Shown one piece after another: positions 53,119 through 61,903 of a DNA stretch of 64,000 bases (its first letter is position 1; the number at the start of each line of letters is the position of its first letter). This DNA is from Clostridium sartagoforme (GTDB lineage Bacteria > Bacillota > Clostridia > Clostridiales > Clostridiaceae). Made by a program: the position numbers and the translations under genes. The stretch is from the NCBI RefSeq assembly GCF_004794105.1, contig NZ_SRYR01000010.1, forward strand, positions 1 through 64,000. Reading direction: 5' to 3'. The notes under the pieces are model-generated. The model was not told the DNA's origin and made no database searches. It saw only the letters and a program-made list of their open reading frames with translations.

Positions 53119-54114
53119 ATGATAAGGGTAGAGAATTTAAGTAAGGAATTTAAGATGAGCAAGAAGTATCCAGGGTTTAAAGGTGCAATTAAGTCATTTT
53201 TTTCAACGCAATACACTATAAAAAAAGCGGTGGACTCTATTGATTTTGAAATTAATGATGGGGAGATAGTTGGATACATAGGTGCAAATGGTGCGGGAAA
53301 ATCAACAACTATAAAGATGATGACGGGGATTTTAACCCCAAGTAGCGGAACAGTAACGGTTAATGGATTAATACCCTATGAAAATAGAGAAGAGAATGCG
53401 AAAAATATAGGGGTTGTCTTTGGACAAAAGACTCAGCTATGGTGGGATCTTCCTATATCAGAAACCTTCACTTTATTAAAGGATATTTATGAAGTTAGTG
53501 AGGAAGATTTTGAAGAGAGAATGGAATTTTTAAAAGAAGTATTAGGTTTAGAAGAGTTCTTTTTAAGTCCAGTTAGAACCCTATCTTTAGGTCAGAGGAT
53601 GAGGGCAGATTTAGCTGCAGCACTTATTCATAATCCAAAGGTTATATACTTAGACGAGCCAACAATAGGTTTAGATGTTGTTGTAAAGGAGAAGGTTCGT
53701 AAAGCTATAAAAGAGATTAATGAAAAATATGGGACAACTATTATATTAACTACTCATGATTTAAATGATATTGAGGAGCTTTGTAGTAGGATAATCATAA
53801 TTGATAAGGGTAGAAAAATATATGATGGTGATCTTCAAGTATTTAAAGAAAAATATTGTTATTTAACCATAGCTGAAATTCTAGTAAAAGAAGAGGTGGA
53901 TTTAGAAAACTTCAATATATTTAAGGATATAAAAGATGATGATTCTAATATTGAGTTTAAAGATGAGAAATTATATATTACCTTTAATAAGAATAAATTA
54001 TCTTCAGCAGATGTTATAGGAAGGGTTATGAAGGAATTCAGTGTTATTGATTTTGTAGTTAAGGAAACTGGAATTGAGGATATTATTAAGAAGATGTATA
54101 GGAATGAGGTTTAA
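53119..54114 (+). CDS. ABC-2 type transporter ATPase
   Basis: This 331-aa ATPase has VGYIGANGAGKSTTIKMMTG (Walker A), GQKTQLWWDLP (Q-loop region), LSLGQRMRADLAAAL (signature), VIYLDEPTIGLD (Walker B) and TTHDLNDIEELC (H-loop), followed by about 100 residues of C-terminal domain. ATG 53119 (MIRVENLSKEFK) is used because GGAAGGA precedes it. It forms an operon with two permeases at 2-5 bp spacing and resembles exporters with paired DUF990-type permeases. The substrate is unknown. Confidence 0.92.
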   Translation: MIRVENLSKEFKMSKKYPGFKGAIKSFFSTQYTIKKAVDSIDFEINDGEIVGYIGANGAGKSTTIKMMTGILTPSSGTVTVNGLIPYENREENAKNIGVVFGQKTQLWWDLPISETFTLLKDIYEVSEEDFEERMEFLKEVLGLEEFFLSPVRTLSLGQRMRADLAAALIHNPKVIYLDEPTIGLDVVVKEKVRKAIKEINEKYGTTIILTTHDLNDIEELCSRIIIIDKGRKIYDGDLQVFKEKYCYLTIAEILVKEEVDLENFNIFKDIKDDDSNIEFKDEKLYITFNKNKLSSADVIGRVMKEFSVIDFVVKETGIEDIIKKMYRNEV

Positions 54115-54116
54115 TT

Positions 54117-54935
54117 ATGAGAGAAATTAAGGGGATAAGGCCTTACCTTCCTTTCACAAGAAATGTATTTCAAAGACTGATTTCCTATAAGGCTAATGTA
54201 ATTATATTTATGATTGGTGATTTTTTTATGTTAGCCGTAACTTATTATTTATGGAAAGCCATATATGGAAGTGCTGATGGAGATATTTTAAATGGATTTG
54301 GTTTTAATGAAATGATAATTTACATTTTTATATCATTTATAACTTCAATAATGATAAGTGTAGATATAAGTTATGATATTTCAAGAGAAGTAAAGGATGG
54401 CTCTATAGCAATAAATTTAGTAAGGCCATTAAATTATGAAAGAAGAATGTTTTTTCAAGGTTTAGGGAATGTTTTTTATAATTTCATAGTCATATTTATA
54501 GGAGGATTTTCTATAACTACCTTCCTATTTTATAAGTTTTTTGGATATGTAAGCCTTGGGGGAATATTAATATATCTTCTTAGTGTTATAATGGGGATTT
54601 TTATAAACTTCTATTACAGTTATATATTTGGATTGATATCCTTTAAGATAACGAATATGTGGGGATTATCACAAATAATGCAATCAGTAGTGAATTTACT
54701 ATCAGGAATGTTAATTCCAATAGCATTTTTTCCAGGATGGGCGCAGGCAATAACAAAGCTTTTACCTTTTAGTTCTTCAATATATACACCTACCATGATT
54801 TATTTAGGTAAGATTAATGGAAGTGAAATTTTGTGGGCTTTAGGATTACAATTATTTTGGATAGTAATACTTATGGTAGTAAGTAAGTTTATGTGGAAAT
54901 CTCTAATTAAGAACTTAACTATTTTAGGAGGTTAG
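54117..54935 (+). CDS. ABC-2 type permease, first subunit
   Basis: This 272-aa protein has six membrane helices. VKDGSIAINLVRPLNYERRM near 100 is the conserved cytosolic loop (D/EGxL...RPL) of the ABC-2/DUF990-type family. It begins 2 bp after the ATPase stop; its ribosome site AATGAGG lies in the last ATPase codons. It should form a heteromeric channel with the next subunit. Confidence 0.88.
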   Translation: MREIKGIRPYLPFTRNVFQRLISYKANVIIFMIGDFFMLAVTYYLWKAIYGSADGDILNGFGFNEMIIYIFISFITSIMISVDISYDISREVKDGSIAINLVRPLNYERRMFFQGLGNVFYNFIVIFIGGFSITTFLFYKFFGYVSLGGILIYLLSVIMGIFINFYYSYIFGLISFKITNMWGLSQIMQSVVNLLSGMLIPIAFFPGWAQAITKLLPFSSSIYTPTMIYLGKINGSEILWALGLQLFWIVILMVVSKFMWKSLIKNLTILGG

Positions 54936-54940
54936 GATAT

Positions 54941-55732
54941 ATGAAGAGGTATTTTAAGTTATATTTAAAGTTTTTACAGCAGTATATCAAAACCTTAATA
55001 GAGTATAGAGCAGATTTTATTTTAGGACTTATAGGATTTTTCTTTGTACAAAGTGTAGGGGTTATTTTTATTGGATTAATATTTAATACTATACCAAGTC
55101 TTCAGGGGTGGAGTTTTTATGAAATACTATTTATATATGGATTTGCACAAATACCAAGGGGGATAGACCACGTATTTACAGATCAGCTTTGGATATTTAG
55201 TTGGCAGACTATTGTAGAAGGTAAATTTGATAAATATTTAGTAAGGCCATTAAATCCATTATTTCAAGTTATAGTAGAAAAGTTTCAGCCAGATGGATTT
55301 GGGGAAATAATTATTGGAACTATTATTTTAATAATTTCATGGACAAAACTTGGTATTGAAGTTACTGCCTTAAAGGTGATTTTATTAATAGTAGTTATTA
55401 TTTTTGCAAGTTTTATTTATACAGCCATAAAGCTAGCAGTTACCTCATTAGCATTTTGGGTTAAGTTTGCTCAAAGCTATCTTTTTATGGTATATCAGCT
55501 AAGTACTTTTGTTAAGTATCCAACTACTATTTATCCAGGCTGGATTAAGGGGATATTAACTTTTATAATACCTTTTGCTTTTACAGGATATTTCCCAAGT
55601 GCTTACTTTTTAGGTAAGGGAAGTTTTGTTAGTGGAGTTTTATTAACTATTGTTGTAGCTATTGGGTCTATCTTTGTTGCTTATAGAATTTGGCTTATAG
55701 GAATGAGGAGATATGAGAGTACGGGAAGCTAG
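54941..55732 (+). CDS. ABC-2 type permease, second subunit (DUF990-like)
   Basis: This 263-aa protein has six membrane helices. VEGKFDKYLVRPLNPLFQVI near 92 matches the same RPL loop as the partner, and DHVFTDQLW precedes it. AGGAGG precedes the ATG, 5 bp after the first permease gene. A terminator follows 100 bp downstream, which closes the three-gene operon. Confidence 0.88.
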   Translation: MKRYFKLYLKFLQQYIKTLIEYRADFILGLIGFFFVQSVGVIFIGLIFNTIPSLQGWSFYEILFIYGFAQIPRGIDHVFTDQLWIFSWQTIVEGKFDKYLVRPLNPLFQVIVEKFQPDGFGEIIIGTIILIISWTKLGIEVTALKVILLIVVIIFASFIYTAIKLAVTSLAFWVKFAQSYLFMVYQLSTFVKYPTTIYPGWIKGILTFIIPFAFTGYFPSAYFLGKGSFVSGVLLTIVVAIGSIFVAYRIWLIGMRRYESTGS

Positions 55733-55829
55733 GAAGATAAGAAGGTAGAAGGTAAAAAGGGAAGAGTATTAACATTTAGGATATTAAAAGTCAGTTTATA
55801 AATTTAAAACTTTATTTTAAATATAATTT

Positions 55830-55877
55830 AAAAAGGTAAATTCTGTTTATAAATAAAAATGGAATTTACCTTTTTTA
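55830..55877 (+). terminator. Terminator of the ABC-2 operon
   Basis: AAAAAGGTAAATTC pairs with GAATTTACCTTTTT (14 bp) around an 18-nt loop. The region up to 56088 has no gene; it contains a small CATCTT/AAGATG hairpin at about 56005. Confidence 0.8.
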
Positions 55878-56097
55878 ATTTACGCAATGTTCAATAGTAT
55901 AGCTAATAAATGGGAGTTTTATATAGAATTAGAAAAAGTTTACTGGTTTATTAAAATTATTAAGACTATAATTAAAGTTAAAGAGCAGGGGGTATAGGAT
56001 GTTCATCTTAGAAGATGTATTATGAGCATTCAACATAGATACTCATATTAGTTTCAATACAATCCTGACTATTTATAAAAGGGAAGGAATGAGGCTT

Positions 56098-56862
56098 ATG
56101 AAGTTAGTTATTATAAGACATGGAGAAAGTGAATGGAATAAATTGAATTTATTTACTGGTTGGAGTGATGTAGATTTATCAGTAAAGGGAATAGAAGAAG
56201 CAAAATCAGCAGGAAAGTTTTTAGAGAAAAATGGATTAGATTTTGATATTTGCTATACTTCTTATTTAAAGAGAGCTATTCATACTTTAAATCTTGTGCT
56301 AGAAGGAATGGATAGGGAATGGCTTCCTGTTATAAAATCATATAAATTAAATGAGAGACATTATGGAGCGTTACAGGGATTGAATAAGGCTGAAACATCA
56401 GAAAAATATGGAGAAGATCAAGTTAAAATATGGAGAAGATCTTTTTCTGTAAAACCTCCTATTTTAGATGAAACAAGTAGTCAAAATCCTAAGATTCAAG
56501 AGCAATATAGAGGAATTGATAAAAATGAGCTCCCACTTTGTGAGAGCTTAGAGGATACAATAAAGAGAGTTGTACCTTATTTTAATGATGTTATTAAAAA
56601 GGACATGCTATCAGGTAGAAGAGTATTAATTGTAGCACATGGAAATTCAATAAGATCACTAGTAAAATACTTTGAGAATCTTTCAGAAGATGAGATCTTA
56701 GAAGTAAATATACCAACAGGAATTCCATTAGTATATGAATTTGATGATAACTTTAATATTTTAGACAAGCACTATTTAGGTGATGAAGAAGAAATAACAA
56801 AGAAGATTATGAGTGTAGTAAACCAAGGTAGTATTGAGAGTAAAGAAATAGAAAAGGTATAG
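56098..56862 (+). CDS. gpmA: 2,3-bisphosphoglycerate-dependent phosphoglycerate mutase
   Basis: This 254-aa histidine phosphatase-family enzyme interconverts 3- and 2-phosphoglycerate in glycolysis. [19 protein letters not shown] at the N-terminus carries the catalytic His, [18 protein letters not shown] (near 85) the acid Glu, and [15 protein letters not shown] (near 180) the second His. ATG 56098 (MKLVIIRHG) fits the family start; an in-frame ATG 9 bp upstream is also possible (GGGAAGGA). It stands alone. Confidence 0.95.
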   Translation: MKLVIIRHGESEWNKLNLFTGWSDVDLSVKGIEEAKSAGKFLEKNGLDFDICYTSYLKRAIHTLNLVLEGMDREWLPVIKSYKLNERHYGALQGLNKAETSEKYGEDQVKIWRRSFSVKPPILDETSSQNPKIQEQYRGIDKNELPLCESLEDTIKRVVPYFNDVIKKDMLSGRRVLIVAHGNSIRSLVKYFENLSEDEILEVNIPTGIPLVYEFDDNFNILDKHYLGDEEEITKKIMSVVNQGSIESKEIEKV

Positions 56863-56877
56863 AAATTTATTAATAAG

Positions 56878-56907
56878 ATAAGAGCTGATTAATTCAGCTC
56901 TTATTTT
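56878..56907 (+). terminator. Terminator of gpmA
   Basis: ATAAGAGCTGA pairs with TCAGCTCTTAT (11 bp), followed by T-rich sequence. Confidence 0.85.
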
Positions 56908-56956
56908 ATAGTAAAAGTAAGAAGAGTGTAATATTTATAATAAATAATTTAACATT

Positions 56957-57000
56957 AGGCTGTATTAATAATGATTTTTATCATATTATACAGTCTTTTT
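56957..57000 (+). terminator. Second terminator-like hairpin
   Basis: AGGCTGTAT and ATACAGTCT pair, with GAT/ATC further in, and end in T5. It may back up the gpmA terminator. Confidence 0.55.
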
Positions 57001-57097
57001 TATGTATTTAAAATTATTATGTTATTATATGGTTATTTAGTATATAATTGTATTGATATTGTTGTAAATGAATAATCTTAAGGAGTAATACATAATT

Positions 57098-57943
57098 ATG
57101 AAGGAAATTAAAATTTGGAAAGTTCTATTAGTATGGTTTTTTATGCCTATTGTAGTAGCTATAATTATGGAAATGTTAAATATATCCACAAACAAAACCT
57201 CTGAGTACAGTGATGTAACATTTGGTTTTTTAATGTTCTTAGGCATTTTACTTGTATTTATAAAAATAGGTAAGGTAAATATTAATCTTGTAAAAGAAAG
57301 ATACAATGATTTTGAAGGTAAGTTTAACGGAAGAGAAATGATAGAAGTAGTAATAACTCAAATTTTATTATCAATGGGTCTTTCTTATTTAAGTACAGGA
57401 TTTACAGCTATTTTTAATGTAAATAAAGCACTAGCAATTGTCAATGATACTAGTGGAAATCCATCTACTTTAATTCAATTAATTTTATATATAATTTTAA
57501 TAGTGGTACTAGCGCCGGTTTTAGAAGAAATAGTATTTAGAAGAATATTATTTAATAGAATGTCAAAGCGATTAAGTTTTTTTATGGCTGCAATTGTATC
57601 ATCTATAATATTTGCAATTGGTCATGATATTTTTGGAATAGCTGGAGCTGCCGCCTTTGGTATTGCTTGTTGCTTATTATATAGGAAGTATGAAAATATT
57701 TTGGCATCTATGACTCTTCACTTTATTAATAATTTAATTGCTGGAATAATGCTTTCATATTCATATTTTATGGGAACTTTACATGAGCAAACAGAAACAA
57801 TCACGAGTGCTGATATTAAATATTATTTTATAGCAGGAGGAATAGTTACAGCAATCTCACTTATATTATTTATAAGGTTTGTTGTTAGAAATATAAACTA
57901 CATTAAGAGTAATAATGGATATATTAATAGTAATATTAATTAG
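57098..57943 (+). CDS. CPBP-family intramembrane metalloprotease (CAAX-like)
   Basis: This 281-aa protein has about eight membrane helices. APVLEEIVFRRILFNRM near 148 is motif 1 (EExxxR), SSIIFAIGHD near 185 motif 2 (FxxxH), and LHFINNLIAG near 208 motif 3 (HxxxN). These are the metal ligands of Abi/CPBP glutamic-type intramembrane proteases. Relatives process peptides or give bacteriocin self-protection. AAGGAG precedes the ATG. A DUF3267 peptidase gene follows 37 bp downstream. Confidence 0.9.
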   Translation: MKEIKIWKVLLVWFFMPIVVAIIMEMLNISTNKTSEYSDVTFGFLMFLGILLVFIKIGKVNINLVKERYNDFEGKFNGREMIEVVITQILLSMGLSYLSTGFTAIFNVNKALAIVNDTSGNPSTLIQLILYIILIVVLAPVLEEIVFRRILFNRMSKRLSFFMAAIVSSIIFAIGHDIFGIAGAAAFGIACCLLYRKYENILASMTLHFINNLIAGIMLSYSYFMGTLHEQTETITSADIKYYFIAGGIVTAISLILFIRFVVRNINYIKSNNGYINSNIN

Positions 57944-57980
57944 GTATAAAGAGATTAATGTCTAGAAAGGATTACTATAA

Positions 57981-58604
57981 ATGAAATATATAAAAAACTT
58001 ACCTTCTACAGATAAGAAAATTAGCGAAGAGTTAATTTTAGACGGATGGGCAAGACTTAAAGAACCTTCTAGTATAACTAAAACAATTCTATTTTCATTT
58101 CCACTAATGATTATTAATGGGATAATAGCCATGACAATTTCATTTTATTTGCATCCAGATATGAAGAATATTTTAAATAGAAATACCTTCAGTATTAGTA
58201 TTAAGTTAGATTTAGTTTCATTATTATATATTGGTATTTTTATATTATTCATGATAATTCATGAGTTTATCCATGGAATTTTTATACCGAATGGATTGAA
58301 ATCAGATAAAGTATATTGGGGGATTAATGGAGTATTTGCATTTGTCTACACTACTGAAATAATTAAGAAAAGTAGATATATTATTATTTCTATTATGCCA
58401 TTCATTTTGTTATCAATTGTATTACCTTTTATCTTAAAATTATTGGGGCTGTTAAATGGGTTCACAATTTCTTTATCTTTAATTAATGCTATGGGTTCCT
58501 CTGTAGATTGTTTAAATATACTTTTAATATTAAAGCAAGTACCAAAAGATTCATATATTGTTAGTAATGGTATGGAAACTTATTTTAAGAAAAATTATTA
58601 TTAA
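57981..58604 (+). CDS. DUF3267 putative membrane zincin
   Basis: This 207-aa protein has four membrane helices. FMIIHEFIHGIF near 92 is an HExxH zinc motif inside a membrane segment, and SSVDCLNILLILKQVPKDSYIV near 173 is the DUF3267 end signature (S-x-D-xxN). AGAAAGGA lies upstream of the ATG. It is probably a site-2-protease-like peptidase, and may be co-transcribed with the CPBP and VOC genes. Confidence 0.85.
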   Translation: MKYIKNLPSTDKKISEELILDGWARLKEPSSITKTILFSFPLMIINGIIAMTISFYLHPDMKNILNRNTFSISIKLDLVSLLYIGIFILFMIIHEFIHGIFIPNGLKSDKVYWGINGVFAFVYTTEIIKKSRYIIISIMPFILLSIVLPFILKLLGLLNGFTISLSLINAMGSSVDCLNILLILKQVPKDSYIVSNGMETYFKKNYY

Positions 58605-58639
58605 TTCTGACAAGCATTATATAAAGGGGATAATATAGG

Positions 58640-59395
58640 ATGTTTAAGCTAGATCATTTTGTAGTAAATATCAATGGAAATTATCAGAAGGATAAGGATG
58701 AAATAAAGAATATAACTGAAGCAGGGTTTCCATATGAACCATCATGGGGGAAGGGGACAAAAGGCTTTAAGGCTTCTAACTTATGGATAGGAAATGAATA
58801 TTTTGAAATGATAAATATAATAAGAGCTGATGGTGGAGGCTGGAAAGAAGATTGGGTTGAATTATACAATAAAGGTTATAGAGGATTAATTTGCTTAATG
58901 CTAGATGTAGAAGATATAGATAAGCTTTATAAATCATTAACTAATAAATCTATTGGAGTTACTAAACCAGAATATTTAAAACTTAAATGGTTCTTTAATT
59001 TGCTTACAAGAACTATGCCATGGAGAAATAGTTATATAAACTTCTTTGAAGGAATTCCTATGCAAATTGGATTTCAGCAAATGAAGGATGAAAAGTCTCG
59101 TGATTTTATGGATCAATATATGGTTCCCAATAGTAGGGATAATGATATTTTAGGAATAAATAAGGTTGTTATAAGAGGGCCATTAACGAGTAAAGACATT
59201 AATCTTATAAAAGAAGTCTTCGAGGAATTTATAATTAGTAATAATCCTTTAACTATAAAATTGAATCAAGGACAAGTTATAATTTTTGAAGATAGTGAAT
59301 CATATTCAGTAGAAATGTTCACTCAATGTAAGAATGAGAATTATATTAGTAAGTCTATAAAAATAGAAAATATAATTGTAAATAATGAAGTTTAG
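58640..59395 (+). CDS. VOC-family (glyoxalase-like) protein
   Basis: This 251-aa protein begins FKLDHFVVNINGNYQKDKDE, the first beta-alpha-beta unit of the VOC fold, with NLWIGNEYFEMINII as the next strand pair and GLICLMLDVEDIDKLYKSL later. It fits glyoxalase-like domain proteins of unknown substrate. GGGGAT precedes the ATG. Confidence 0.7.
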   Translation: MFKLDHFVVNINGNYQKDKDEIKNITEAGFPYEPSWGKGTKGFKASNLWIGNEYFEMINIIRADGGGWKEDWVELYNKGYRGLICLMLDVEDIDKLYKSLTNKSIGVTKPEYLKLKWFFNLLTRTMPWRNSYINFFEGIPMQIGFQQMKDEKSRDFMDQYMVPNSRDNDILGINKVVIRGPLTSKDINLIKEVFEEFIISNNPLTIKLNQGQVIIFEDSESYSVEMFTQCKNENYISKSIKIENIIVNNEV

Positions 59396-59533
59396 GATAG
59401 AAATATGGTTTAAATAAAGTACTTAGAAAGATTTTTAATAGATATAAAAATGAAGTTAAATTAGATAAAAATAATATAAAAGCTAATTAGTTAGCAGTAA
59501 TTAGAAGGTTATATTATAGGGAGAGATAAACTA

Positions 59534-59881
59534 ATGGAAGAGACAATATTAAATTTAGAGAAGCAACTATTAGATCCAATAGTTAGAAAATCAGCTGATA
59601 AGTTAAAAGAGTTATTGTCAGATGAGTTTGTTGAGTTTTGCAGTTCAGGAGAAATTTATAAATATAATCCTAATGATACTTTTTTTGAAGAAAATGTATC
59701 CTTTAATATTATGAATTTTACTTGTGCGGAATTAACAGAAGGATATGCTTTAGCAACATATAAAGTGGATAAAATATATAAAGAGGATAATACTACAAAA
59801 AGTTCTATTCGTAGTTCAATATGGAAGCTAATAGATGATAAATGGAAGATGATTTTCCATCAAGGAACATTAATAAAGTGA
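59534..59881 (+). CDS. DUF4440/NTF2-like protein
   Basis: This 115-aa protein follows the SnoaL/DUF4440 pattern: ILNLEKQLLDPIVRKSADKL, LLSDEFVEFCSSGEIYKY, SSIRSSIWKLIDDKWKMIFHQGT. The cone-shaped fold usually binds a small ligand. AGGGAGAG precedes the ATG. The conserved leader element begins 6 bp after the stop codon. Confidence 0.85.
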   Translation: MEETILNLEKQLLDPIVRKSADKLKELLSDEFVEFCSSGEIYKYNPNDTFFEENVSFNIMNFTCAELTEGYALATYKVDKIYKEDNTTKSSIRSSIWKLIDDKWKMIFHQGTLIK

Positions 59882-59886
59882 TTTTC

Positions 59887-59937
59887 AGCTCTTACTTTGA
59901 TAAGTAGGAGTATTAGCAATGGTAGCGATGGGATAAA
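59887..59937 (+). promoter_or_regulatory. Conserved hairpin-plus-box leader element (copy 2)
   Basis: CTCTTACTT pairs with AAGTAGGAG, then TATTAGCAATGGTAGCGATG and GGATAAA follow, 27 nt before the next start codon. It matches 34832-34885 in hairpin position and box sequence. Confidence 0.5.
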
Positions 59938-59964
59938 ATAAGTAAAAGTTTATGGAGGTGCCTT

Positions 59965-60546
59965 ATGAGAAGAATGAAATTTACTCCACCAACTAATGAT
60001 TATAATGAGGAAATTAAAAATATAGATGAACAAATCTGTGAGCTAATAGATAGGCGTAAGAAGGTATCAGATAACAATCCTGGATTTCCTAAGATGGAGT
60101 ATATATGTAACTGGGCTGAAAAATATAATATTTATGAAGACTTATTATCTTCTATATTTTCTATGCTTTATCATGAAAATGAGTATATTCCAATAGTTGA
60201 ACCAGAGGAATTTAGAAAAAATATTTCTATTTTAAGATCGATTGAAAAGGACAATAAGATTTTATCAGTAACTAGTATGCAACAATATAATAATGCTAGT
60301 ATTATAAATATAAGTATTGAATGGAATTCTGAGGGGGAAGAGGATTATTTGAATATGCATCCTGAAATTTATATATCTGAAAAATATATTTGTAGAATGG
60401 ATAGTGGATCAGGTGGAGATGGACATAAATATTATCGATTTATAGTAACACCTGCATTGCCTGATGATGTTTCAGGGATAAACCTTATATATAAAGAAAA
60501 GAATTTAGAAACTAAAGAAGATAGTAATATTTTAATAGAACTTTAA
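59965..60546 (+). CDS. Hypothetical protein with N-terminal helical segment
   Basis: This 193-aa soluble protein begins with EEIKNIDEQICELIDRRKKV, a helix that recalls chorismate-mutase-type openings, but the rest does not fit that family. The C-terminal half is beta-rich and has MDSGSGGDGHKYYRFIVTPALP. I do not recognise a family. GGAGGTG lies 8 nt before the ATG, downstream of the conserved leader element. Confidence 0.65.
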   Translation: MRRMKFTPPTNDYNEEIKNIDEQICELIDRRKKVSDNNPGFPKMEYICNWAEKYNIYEDLLSSIFSMLYHENEYIPIVEPEEFRKNISILRSIEKDNKILSVTSMQQYNNASIINISIEWNSEGEEDYLNMHPEIYISEKYICRMDSGSGGDGHKYYRFIVTPALPDDVSGINLIYKEKNLETKEDSNILIEL

Positions 60547-60630
60547 GCATAAGAGTTAGATATTAAGGGACTATATAAGGTATTTAATGAATAATCTTAA
60601 ATAACTATAAATATGAAGGGGGAAATAATA

Positions 60631-61284
60631 ATGGATAAAAAGTTTGAATTATTATGTAGTGACAGTAATAAAGTGCTGAAGATTAACGCAACTAGGGGAG
60701 AAGAGTACACAGTAGAATCTGGTGCTATGGTTTCAATGAGTCCAGTATTTGATGTAAAGGCTAAAACTGGAGGACTAGGAAAAACTTTAGGAAGAATGTT
60801 TTCTGGTGAAGGAATGTTTATTCAGAAGTTTAGAGCTAAAGATGATGGGGAACTACTTTTAGCGCCACAATTCTTAGGTGATATTCAATTAGTAGAAATG
60901 GATGGAAGTATTGCTTATAGACTTGGTAGATCTACATTTTTAGCATCAACTTCAGGGATAGAAATAAATACTAAATCAGGTGGAATAGGTGGAATGTTCT
61001 CAGGAGAAGGTTTAATTCAAATGCAAGCTTCAGGAGTAGGAACTTTAGTTATTAGTTCTTATGGAGCAATACTTAAAAAAGAACTTCAACCAGGAGAAAC
61101 ATATATAGTAGATAGTAATCATATGGTACTTTGGGACAGTAGAATGGAATATAATGTGGAATTTATGTCAGGAGTATTAAGCTCAATAGCTGGTGGAGAA
61201 GGTCTTGTGTGTAAATTCCAAGGACCAGGGGAACTTTGGATACAAAGTAGAAATCCTGCAACATTAGTGCAAACAGCAAAATAG
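60631..61284 (+). CDS. AIM24/TIGR00266 family protein
   Basis: This 217-aa protein has the double-stranded beta-helix pattern of the family: RGEEYTVESGAMVSMSP, GLGKTLGRMFSGEG, GIGGMFSGEGLIQMQASG and a C-terminal GEGLVCKFQGPGELWIQSRN. The repeated MFSGEG motif is typical. ATG 60631 follows GGGGGAA; an upstream in-frame ATG overlaps that site. Function in bacteria is unknown; the yeast relative acts at the mitochondrial inner membrane. Confidence 0.88.
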   Translation: MDKKFELLCSDSNKVLKINATRGEEYTVESGAMVSMSPVFDVKAKTGGLGKTLGRMFSGEGMFIQKFRAKDDGELLLAPQFLGDIQLVEMDGSIAYRLGRSTFLASTSGIEINTKSGGIGGMFSGEGLIQMQASGVGTLVISSYGAILKKELQPGETYIVDSNHMVLWDSRMEYNVEFMSGVLSSIAGGEGLVCKFQGPGELWIQSRNPATLVQTAK

Positions 61285-61446
61285 TTAATAAAATAATCAA
61301 AAAAGTCTTGCAATTAATTTTATAATATGTTAATATAAATTGGTAGCGAAAAGCTAACAAAAAATAGGTTTCATTTAGGTAAATAATTTCTCGTAAATTA
61401 GAGGTTATTATCAATTTAAAATCTTTAATTCTAGGAGGAAATATTT

Positions 61447-61599
61447 ATGACAGATAAGACAATAGTATGTAGAGATTGCGGAAACGAATTCGTATTTACA
61501 GTAGGAGAACAAGAATTCTACAAGGAAAAAGGATTCGACAACGAGCCAACAAGATGCGTATCTTGTAGAAGAGCTAAAAAAGAACAACAAAGAAGATAG
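61447..61599 (+). CDS. Zinc-ribbon small protein
   Basis: This 50-aa peptide has two Cys pairs: IVCRDCGNEFVF and RCVSCRRAKKEQQRR, with QEFYKEKGFDNEPTRC between, as in the zinc-ribbon family of short clostridial proteins. AGGAGG lies 9 nt before the ATG. Codons are unlike the neighbours: many end in C (TGC, AAC, TTC, TAC, GAC), which suggests strong expression. Basic C-terminal residues suggest nucleic-acid binding. Confidence 0.88.
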   Translation: MTDKTIVCRDCGNEFVFTVGEQEFYKEKGFDNEPTRCVSCRRAKKEQQRR

Positions 61600-61611
61600 T
61601 TTAAGAGTGTT

Positions 61612-61645
61612 AAGAGTTTTAAGTATATCTTAAAACTCTTTTTTA
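61612..61645 (+). terminator. Terminator of the zinc-ribbon gene
   Basis: AAGAGTTTTAAG pairs with CTTAAAACTCTT (12 bp), followed by T6. Confidence 0.85.
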
Positions 61646-61788
61646 TTTTTAAATAAGGTTTGCCACATAAAGAAAGAGGAAAATAAAGTGAAATAATAAA
61701 TGTCTTTATAATAACTATATTAATAAAGAGAAAGGTTCTTAGTAGTATCCTTTTAAAAGCTACTTTCCATAATTGAAAACAAAAAGTT

Positions 61789-61820
61789 AGTACCCAGATA
61801 ATATATTTGGGTACTTTTTA
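61789..61820 (+). terminator. Second terminator-like hairpin
   Basis: AGTACCCA pairs with TGGGTACT and is followed by T5, 85 bp before the SNF2 gene. No gene is visible between 61600 and 61903. Confidence 0.6.
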
Positions 61821-61903
61821 TTTCCGATTTTTTATGTTTCTAGGGTGTATAGTACAAAGGGGAGTGATATAATATTAAGTACTCTTTATAAAGGAGGGAT
61901 AGG

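Noticed and set aside
56525..56550. GAGCTCCCACTTTGTGAGAGC inside gpmA resembles the leader element
   Set aside because: It encodes conserved mutase residues ([11 protein letters not shown]), and the GCAATGG box does not follow.
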